DNA of 5,457 bases from Nitrososphaerota archaeon. Lineage in GTDB: Archaea > Thermoproteota > Nitrososphaeria > Nitrososphaerales > CADDZS01. The position numbers and the translations under genes were made by a program. Under the pieces are notes generated by a model. It did no database searches, was not told where the DNA came from, and saw nothing but the letters and a program-made list of their open reading frames with translations. Shown in pieces: positions 1-3,412 of this stretch (positions are counted from its first letter, which is position 1; every line of letters starts with the position of its first letter). The DNA lies in NCBI GenBank assembly GCA_027314685.1, contig DAHVAI010000137.1:1-5457 (forward strand), in the 5' to 3' direction.

Positions 1-115
1 ATAGATCAATTTTTTCTCTAACTTTAAGCATCCCAGCCACACTTGCCTGCATCTGCTTCTTTTCTATATTGGCAACAAGATGAATGTAAATCCAGAAAGA
101 CTGATTGTTATCGCT
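1..115 (-). CDS. Possible 3'-partial coding frame running off the left edge
   Basis: A minus-strand frame is open from just after an in-frame TAA (116-118) to the window edge, about 38 codons. The translation looks protein-like. It begins with a hydrophobic/aromatic stretch (FWIYIHLVANIEKK) and continues into a helical stretch containing MQASVAGMLKVREKID. The only ATG in frame is at 50-52, giving a 17-codon visible part, and no ribosome binding site is evident before it. The frame lies downstream of the methyltransferase gene on the same strand, about 50 bases after its stop. No family is recognised. It could be the start of a real gene, a fragment with a lost 5' end, or chance. The short length makes the call weak. 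Confidence 0.3.
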
Positions 116-164
116 TTATCTTTCTAAGAGACCCACACCTTACCAATTTCAAGAAAATAGATCG

Positions 165-1034
165 TCACGTCCAACCGAGAGCAGCGCAATACATTACTGC
201 GTGGAAAGCGTCAGACCTGTCTCCCCACGACCGAACTTCATCGATTATTTCCTCTATCATTCCTTTATCCGGCAACTCATTATCGTCATCAATCGTTTTG
301 GATAGCTGTCTTCGTATGACTCCAATGTAAGCATCTGCGAAGCGTTTGGTCTCTTCAAGTGTGCCATAATATTCCGCGGCGACAGCATGCCCTTCGGTCT
401 TGTTGAATCCAGCTTCCAAGAGAAGATGGCGAAGATTCCGGGAGTAAAATGGGCTGCCTCCATTCAGCTCTATTACATTGATAAGCAGCTTTGTCGCTTT
501 CTCCAATAGAGGAGTTGGTGGGGAGAAAAAGAAGCTACCAAAGTCGTCATCAAAGACGCCTATCACACCGCCTGGTTTCTTCAAGACTCGTCGCATCTCC
601 CTCAAAGCTTTCGGAGGATCATTGAGATGCATGAGTAATGTATGCGCTAGCACGGCGTCAAAGGATGAGTCTGGAAATGGCAGTTCGTAGACGCTAGCCT
701 GCTCGAACCTGACGTTTTTAACACAGCGTCTAACTGCCTCAGTTCGCGCAAAATTCAATTGCTCATAATCAAGATCTATTCCAACCACGTTTCCTGGAGA
801 GGCAATTGTAGCGAGGTCCAACGTAATTGAGCCTACCCCGCAGCCGCAGTCAAGTAGATTCGTTCCTCGCCTTAGATGTGGGATGAAAAACCCTACCCAA
901 TCGCTGGCGGTGCGATGTCCAAGATATTTGCGTTGAGCATTCGTGTCACCAACAGTGTAGAATTCTGAATTCTTCTTTTCTTCTTTGCTCAAACTCTTCA
1001 ACTCTATTAGAAAATCATGCCCTTGATCATCCAA
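165..1034 (-). CDS. Class I SAM-dependent methyltransferase (Methyltransf_11/UbiE-like)
   Basis: Predicted cytosolic enzyme of 289 aa that transfers a methyl group from S-adenosylmethionine. The substrate cannot be deduced. Residues 1-55 form a charged N-terminal extension. The Rossmann fold starts with motif I, LLDCGCGVGS (about 60-69), the glycine-rich SAM loop. VVGIDLD (83-89) follows and supplies the acidic residue that binds the SAM ribose. The segment ASVYELPFPDSSFDAVLAH (113-131) carries the next conserved strand, and LREMRRVLKKPGGVIGVFDDD (about 144-164) is the usual post-strand-4 helix and strand 5. Residues 190-289 form a helical C-terminal cap typical of about 270-290 aa relatives in bacteria and archaea. 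The start is TTG: an in-frame TGA lies only a few codons upstream and there is no in-frame ATG near the N-terminus. No Shine-Dalgarno site is visible. It is divergent from the 1194-1747 genes. The family assignment is firm; the substrate is unknown. Confidence 0.93.
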   Translation of the reverse strand: MDDQGHDFLIELKSLSKEEKKNSEFYTVGDTNAQRKYLGHRTASDWVGFFIPHLRRGTNLLDCGCGVGSITLDLATIASPGNVVGIDLDYEQLNFARTEAVRRCVKNVRFEQASVYELPFPDSSFDAVLAHTLLMHLNDPPKALREMRRVLKKPGGVIGVFDDDFGSFFFSPPTPLLEKATKLLINVIELNGGSPFYSRNLRHLLLEAGFNKTEGHAVAAEYYGTLEETKRFADAYIGVIRRQLSKTIDDDNELPDKGMIEEIIDEVRSWGDRSDAFHAVMYCAALGWT

Positions 1035-1081
1035 CGATGCGACTCGTCAAGTAGGACTACCATTTCGTGCCCTTAAGCGTT

Positions 1082-1091
1082 GAGTTTTATG
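1082..1091 (-). promoter_or_regulatory. Candidate TATA box for the methyltransferase gene
   Basis: Read on the minus strand this is CATAAAACTC, centred about 53 bases before the TTG start. An archaeal start site about 25 bases downstream would give a leader of roughly 27 bases. A second A/T-rich spot (CTTAAG, around 1071-1077) could serve instead with a shorter leader. This is judged by sequence resemblance only. Confidence 0.28.
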
Positions 1092-1153
1092 GAAAGTTTG
1101 CATCGCGCCGCACTTGCTCCATGGAACCAAATTTCAAGGTGGTTCTGCGAAGA

Positions 1154-1181
1154 TTGTTAACAAACAAGTATAAACAAGTAT
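1154..1181 (+). promoter_or_regulatory. Promoter with palindrome, tandem repeat and TATA box
   Basis: A perfect 10-base palindrome TTGTTAACAA (1154-1163) is followed by two perfect, directly adjacent copies of AAACAAGTAT (1162-1171 and 1172-1181). A TATAAA hexamer (1169-1174) spans the junction of the two copies. In archaeal promoters, transcription starts about 22-27 bases after the TATA centre. That would fall at about 1194-1199, on or next to the ATG at 1194, implying a leaderless or nearly leaderless transcript. Palindromic and phased repeats overlapping a TATA box are a common layout for archaeal repressor or activator sites. The repeat unit of one helical turn would place two protein copies on the same DNA face. 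Regulation is inferred, not shown. Confidence 0.5.
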
Positions 1182-1193
1182 GCCGCATGTCAT

Positions 1194-1286
1194 ATGTCGG
1201 CTACTGATCCGGCGAGAGACAGGAAAAAGACTGCTGAGTATATCTCGAACGGGAGAAGACCGTCAAAAAGGAGAAAACCGTCGTGA
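1194..1286 (+). CDS. Short basic ORF, 30 aa, overlapping the next gene
   Basis: ATG at 1194 opens a 30-codon frame beginning MSATDPARDRKKTAEYISNG and ending in an Arg/Lys/Pro-rich tail (RRPSKRRKPS). Its TGA (1284-1286) overlaps the GTG start of the next gene in a GTGA arrangement, typical of translational coupling. The ATG sits where the TATA box at 1169 would start transcription. There are two readings. It may be a real small protein or leader peptide. Or it may be the true N-terminus of the 154-aa protein, displaced by a two-base slip in the TATAT run at 1239-1243: removing one TA unit would join RKKTAEY to LEREKTVKKEKTVV, which is open in the downstream frame from 1238. Another overlapping ATG frame (1180-1317, about 45 codons) looks less protein-like. 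No family recognised. Confidence 0.35.
   Translation: MSATDPARDRKKTAEYISNGRRPSKRRKPS
1268..1273 (+). promoter_or_regulatory. Shine-Dalgarno site for the 1283 GTG start
   Basis: AAGGAG lies nine bases before the GTG at 1283 and matches the archaeal anti-Shine-Dalgarno sequence. It is the reason for preferring the GTG start of the 154-aa gene despite the open frame extending upstream to 1238. It also fits internal initiation within a polycistronic message. Confidence 0.5.
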
Positions 1287-1747
1287 TCTTTTTTGGGGCG
1301 GTTTACAAAAACAATGATCCTTTCTACGGCTACACCTCCCCAAGAAGCAGTGAATCGATTCTGCCATATCTCTTGAACAAGTTAAAGAGAAGCGAAATCA
1401 TGACGATAGTCCCTGAAGTCTCTTGCAAAATTCACGGTGGGAGAGCACTTCATCACCTTTACAGGAACAAAGACCTGAAACTCGGATTGGTCTACGATAT
1501 GGAAGAAGAGCTCTTCAAGCAGGGACCGGCAATTCTTGAAAAGCAGTTGAGCGACAGGAAGATCGACTGGTTTCTCGTGCTTCCATACAAGGATGATGAG
1601 CAGGCAAGAAGAATAATATTGGATGGCTTAGGCAAAATCCAAGGATTAGGCGAACTCTTTGGCACAAATCGCGAATCAAAGTATTGGATTCGTCCGGATA
1701 TGATTTCTTACTTGAAGAAGTTGGCGGTTGCAACATTGAACTTGTAG
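1283..1747 (+). CDS. Hypothetical protein, 154 aa
   Basis: No family is recognised. The protein is soluble-looking, with no signal peptide or membrane helix. The N-terminus is a short hydrophobic strand (MIFFGAVY) followed by an aromatic loop. Residues 23-45 form a helix with basic residues leading into a strand (EIMTIVPEVSCKI). The middle has the run DMEEELFKQGPAILEKQL (about 72-89), followed by a hydrophobic strand WFLVLPYKDDEQ (96-107) and a helix with RRIILDGLGKI. The C-terminus is basic and helical. Alternating helices and strands suggest a small alpha/beta domain. The GTG start has a good AAGGAG upstream and overlaps the stop of the 30-codon ORF. The frame also stays open upstream to 1238 without a start codon and with plausible charged residues, so the native N-terminus may be longer. 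It converges on the minus-strand gene at 1767-2051. Confidence 0.72.
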   Translation: MIFFGAVYKNNDPFYGYTSPRSSESILPYLLNKLKRSEIMTIVPEVSCKIHGGRALHHLYRNKDLKLGLVYDMEEELFKQGPAILEKQLSDRKIDWFLVLPYKDDEQARRIILDGLGKIQGLGELFGTNRESKYWIRPDMISYLKKLAVATLNL

Positions 1748-1748
1748 C

Positions 1749-1777
1749 GAGAGGATTAAACCCTACTCAATCCTCTC
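1749..1777. terminator. Hairpin between convergent genes, possible bidirectional terminator
   Basis: GAGAGGATT (1749-1757) and its exact reverse complement AATCCTCTC (1769-1777) are separated by 11 bases, giving a perfect 9-bp stem. It begins directly after the stop of the 154-aa gene and overlaps the last codons and stop of the 94-aa minus-strand gene (stop at 1767-1769). Being symmetrical it could act on both transcripts. No long T-run follows on either strand, so it could equally protect the 3' ends. Archaeal termination usually relies on T-tracts, which lowers confidence in the terminator role. Confidence 0.4.
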
Positions 1778-2051
1778 CAACTAAATCATTAATCGTTTCA
1801 TGAATTCCATAGCAAACCCATTGCCAGCACCAAAATTCCCGATCGACATCAGGATCATCCATTCTGGCGGTATCAGGATTTGGGATTCTTTTTCCAAATT
1901 TGTGGTACTTTTCGGTTAGATGCTTTCTAACCGCGTCTTCCACAAATTCCAAAACTTCTTCTGGCTTTAGGTTTTTCCCATTTATCCGCTCTCCGAGCTG
2001 GATAAAAAGTGGCGGCTCCTCCTTCTTCTTTGGTAGCATTTCGTAGAACAT
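1767..2051 (-). CDS. Hypothetical protein, 94 aa, Trp/Cys-rich C-terminus
   Basis: No family is recognised. It is a small, charged, probably cytosolic protein. It starts MFYEMLPKKKEEPP. Residues 29-50 form a predicted amphipathic helix (KPEEVLEFVEDAVRKHL), followed by a Lys/Arg-rich loop with IPNPDTARMDDPDVD. The most distinctive stretch is FWCWQWVCYG at 73-82, with three Trp and two Cys five residues apart, then an acidic end. The two Cys are too few for a zinc site alone; with nearby His residues a metal site is conceivable but not shown. The ATG at 2051 is chosen because a TATA-like element lies 30-35 bases upstream. A second ATG, at codon 5, is an alternative start. No Shine-Dalgarno site is seen, consistent with a nearly leaderless transcript. 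Confidence 0.68.
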   Translation of the reverse strand: MFYEMLPKKKEEPPLFIQLGERINGKNLKPEEVLEFVEDAVRKHLTEKYHKFGKRIPNPDTARMDDPDVDREFWCWQWVCYGIHETINDLVGED

Positions 2052-2061
2052 TGTAGCACAT

Positions 2062-2086
2062 TTCTAGCCTAGAATATGCTTAAAAA
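2062..2086 (-). promoter_or_regulatory. Promoter with TATA box and 13-base inverted repeat (operator-like)
   Basis: Upstream of the 94-aa gene the minus strand reads TTTTTA (2081-2086), a TATA-like box centred about 32 bases before the ATG. A start site about 25 bases on would fall near 2057, leaving a leader of some six bases. Between the box and that site lies TTCTAG-C-CTAGAA (2062-2074), a perfect 6+6 inverted repeat around one central base. That position would let a bound dimer block polymerase recruitment. Function is inferred from layout. Confidence 0.42.
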
Positions 2087-2106
2087 TTGTGTGAACAATG
2101 GCTAGT

Positions 2107-2139
2107 AAAGCGCTTTTGGCTTCTACCCACTACCGTGGG
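2107..2139. repeat. Palindrome and short hairpin in the 2052-2185 intergenic region
   Basis: AAAGCGCTTT (2107-2116) is a perfect 10-base palindrome. CCCAC-TACC-GTGGG (2126-2139) forms a 5-bp GC-rich stem with a four-base loop. They lie downstream of the minus-strand gene ending at 2186 and could mark its transcript end or be a binding site. Neither is followed by a clear T-tract. No other feature is seen in this interval apart from the promoter of the 94-aa gene. Confidence 0.22.
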
Positions 2140-2185
2140 GTTTGAGAAAATTACAAAACAATTCCTATACTTTTTGAATTCAGCT

Positions 2186-2473
2186 TCAATGATTTATGGG
2201 AATTACAAGGTAAACTTCTTGGGGGTTCTGTAAAGTCTTCGTCAGTTCAAGTAAAATCTTCTCTGTGTCAAAATTCGTCAGCTGGTTAGCGATCGCAATT
2301 TGCATCGTGGCCAAATTGCTCAGGCTTAAACCATAGTAGAAAGAGGAATTGAATGGATTGGAATTTAGAAATACATTTATTGCCGGAAGTTCGGTCAGCA
2401 TTGCTTTGTACGTTGTCGGAGTAATATTGTCGTTTGCCAAGACACAATATTTCAAACGCTTCGTACTATTCAA
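2186..2473 (-). CDS. Hypothetical protein, 95 aa from TTG; frame open to 2590
   Basis: No family is recognised. From the TTG at 2473 the protein starts MNSTKRLKYCVLANDN, with a hydrophobic strand, then a helix with TYKAMLTELPAI, an Asn/Ser/aromatic loop (NSNPFNSSFYYG) and helical segments with NLATMQIAIANQL and EKILLELTKTL. It ends in a strand (EVYLVIPINH). It is soluble-looking. The same frame is open 39 codons further upstream, to a TAG at 2591-2593. That extension reads like protein (AKDYETIYECTFLSLYSS then a Pro/Thr/Asn-rich linker) but has no ATG, GTG or TTG. The upstream two-helix protein (2591-2761) is in the same frame, so this is probably the soluble domain of one membrane-anchored protein split by an amber codon. 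An overlapping 35-codon ORF in another frame (2470-2577, starting MRPFTNAPF), whose TGA overlaps the TTG, is the alternative upstream gene. Confidence 0.58.
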   Translation of the reverse strand: MNSTKRLKYCVLANDNITPTTYKAMLTELPAINVFLNSNPFNSSFYYGLSLSNLATMQIAIANQLTNFDTEKILLELTKTLQNPQEVYLVIPINH

Positions 2474-2590
2474 CGAAGGATTTGAAATGGTCGCGGTTGT
2501 ATTTGTCTTCGGTGGCGAGATTGCTTCTCTCTTTGAGGAATATAGAGAGAGAAAGGTGCATTCGTAAATGGTCTCATAGTCTTTGGCTAC

Positions 2591-2761
2591 CTAATTGGTT
2601 TCTTTCTTTCCCTTTAGACGTTCCTTGTTAAAGTAAATCAGTGCCATAAACAAAGAAAAGGCAAGTGGGACTACAAAATTTACTTGAGGCAAGTTTCCAG
2701 CGTTGATCAATCCCAAAACAGAGAAGCAGAGAGCGTACACAGAGAGAACAATCAAAGCCAC
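2591..2761 (-). CDS. Small two-helix membrane protein, 56 aa, ending at an amber codon
   Basis: A GTG at 2761 follows an in-frame TGA two codons upstream and opens a 56-codon frame. Residues 1-19 are a hydrophobic helix (LIVLSVYALCFSVLGL). A short polar turn (INAGNLPQ) leads to a second helix at about 27-44 (NFVVPLAFSLFMALIYF). The end is strongly basic (NKERLKGKKETN). Two hydrophobic helices with a Lys/Arg-rich tail are a strong sign of real coding, with both termini predicted in the cytosol by the positive-inside rule. The stop is TAG, and the frame continues open for 134 more codons to 2186. The protein may therefore be complete by itself, or be the membrane anchor of a 191-codon protein interrupted by TAG. 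No family recognised. It begins about 30 bases after a transposase remnant. Confidence 0.55.
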   Translation of the reverse strand: MALIVLSVYALCFSVLGLINAGNLPQVNFVVPLAFSLFMALIYFNKERLKGKKETN

Positions 2762-2770
2762 AATTCAAGA

Positions 2771-2804
2771 CTGTGCACAGAGATCTAATCTCTCTAAGTA
2801 AAAT
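2771..2804 (-). promoter_or_regulatory. Candidate promoter with two adjacent inverted repeats
   Basis: On the minus strand ATTTTACTTA (2795-2804) is a weak TATA-like box 35-45 bases before the GTG at 2761. Next to it lie AGAGAT-CTA-ATCTCT (2779-2793), a perfect 6+6 inverted repeat, and CTGTGCACAG (2771-2780), a perfect 10-base palindrome. The predicted start site, near 2774, would fall inside the palindrome. The box overlaps the stop codon of the transposase remnant, so the promoter may have been brought in by that element. Confidence 0.33.
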
Positions 2805-3060
2805 CTTCCAGTCTCTCCTTTCCTTTCGGTTCTTTCTTAGCCAAGCTCGCGTTCTCGATTAGAGTTTTCCATTTGTTCTGTCCGGCGATTGTTATTCCGC
2901 AAGCCTCCGCTGGGTTTTGCCCTTTATTGCTTGATGCGGTCTTATGAAATTGTGAAAGATTTGGTATCCAGCGAGAACGCTTGAGTCCAACGTGTTTATC
3001 CCCCGCATCGTCTTTTCTCGGTGATGGTTGCTTTCTAACTATGTTCCTTCCCTTGGATGT
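2794..3060 (-). pseudogene. DDE/rve-type transposase remnant, C-terminal part, frameshifted
   Basis: The minus strand encodes the C-terminal end of a DDE (integrase-core type) transposase in two frames. The first frame gives REKTMRGINTLDSS, then AGYQIFHNFIRPHQAIKGKT (2916-2971). This matches the pattern R-x-K-x-M-R-G ... GY-hydrophobic-H-NFIRPH-x-x-x-x-GKT around and after the catalytic glutamate helix of such enzymes. At the GGG run near 2912-2914 one base is missing. The match resumes in another frame as PAEACGITIAGQNKW followed by KTLIENASLAKKE, ending at TAG (2794-2796). Upstream in the first frame is a TAG (3039-3041). Beyond it only traces such as TSKG in a third frame remain. The catalytic core is absent, so the gene cannot be active. 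The exact IS family is not certain. Confidence 0.75.
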
Positions 3061-3194
3061 ATTAAACTACGCTGGGACATTTAGCATCGATCCCAACGCC
3101 TTGGAGAATCCACCTAATGGAACCAATCCTGTTAATGTCAACAAACCTATTGTTTGCTAAACGTGTAAATTTATGAGACGGACTGCTCTTAGAA
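3061..3194. other. Unassigned spacer between the two transposase remnants
   Basis: No convincing gene is seen in this segment. On the minus strand it has short open pieces (LANNRFVDINRIGSIRW in one frame, LLTLTGLVPLGGFSKALGSM in another). On the plus strand there is a 39-codon ATG frame (3041-3160, starting MFLPLDVLNYAGTF). None has a ribosome binding site or a recognisable family. It may be further decayed transposon DNA or a small antisense ORF. Confidence 0.3.
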
Positions 3195-3350
3195 TTACCG
3201 TTGATTCAAGCTATGGTGTGGATGACCTTCAGGGAAGTTTGGTTGAATCGGCAGTGTGGTCAGCGTTCTTTCGAGAGCCTGCATCCGGGGCTTCTCATCA
3301 TCAAAGCTGAATACGACTGCCTTCTGGCTTTGACGTGGTAAAAATTCGTT
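3195..3350 (-). pseudogene. IS630-family transposase fragment
   Basis: A 51-codon minus-strand frame bounded by TAA codons on both sides contains KAVVFSFDDEKPRMQALERT (3261-3323), followed by LTTLPIQPNFPEGH. This matches the signature of IS630-family transposases (Tc1/mariner superfamily), where the second catalytic Asp lies in a motif of the form hydrophobic-x-DEKxQ-x-QALxRT. The expected sequence after this motif is lost to frame breaks. Upstream, a trace in another frame (SFSDDWRIKTNF, about 3340-3377) resembles the region that normally precedes the motif. Intact family members are about 340-380 aa, so this is a small dead piece. Confidence 0.68.
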
Positions 3351-3373
3351 TTAATCCGCCAATCGTCCGAAAA

Positions 3374-3381
3374 GCTTTAGA
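3374..3381 (+). promoter_or_regulatory. Weak TATA-like box before the surface protein gene
   Basis: GCTTTAGA lies 32-39 bases before the ATG at 3413, a fitting distance for a short-leader archaeal transcript. It lies at the edge of the IS630 remnant. The match is weak, and no Shine-Dalgarno site is seen before the ATG. Confidence 0.22.
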
Positions 3382-3412
3382 TTGTATTCGCCTGATGCCG
3401 AAATAGCAGCTC

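Noticed and set aside
43..330. 95-aa plus-strand ORF
   Set aside because: It lies largely opposite the methyltransferase 3' end and has no family features or ribosome binding site. It is explained by the antisense of that gene.
478..690. 70-aa plus-strand ORF
   Set aside because: It is fully antisense to the conserved methyltransferase core and its composition reflects the opposite strand.
1515..1736. 73-aa minus-strand ORF
   Set aside because: It lies within the better supported plus-strand 154-aa gene and has no start signal.
2470..2577. 35-codon minus-strand ORF starting MRPFTNAPF whose TGA overlaps the TTG at 2473
   Set aside because: It was considered as a coupled small gene like the 1194 ORF. 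The other frame over the same bases is continuous with both neighbours and reads better, so it is not annotated separately.
2349..2631. Two overlapping plus-strand ORFs (72 and 65 aa)
   Set aside because: They are antisense to the minus-strand frame 2186-2590, and the hydrophobic look of one comes from the complement of Asn/Lys-rich codons. No ribosome binding site.
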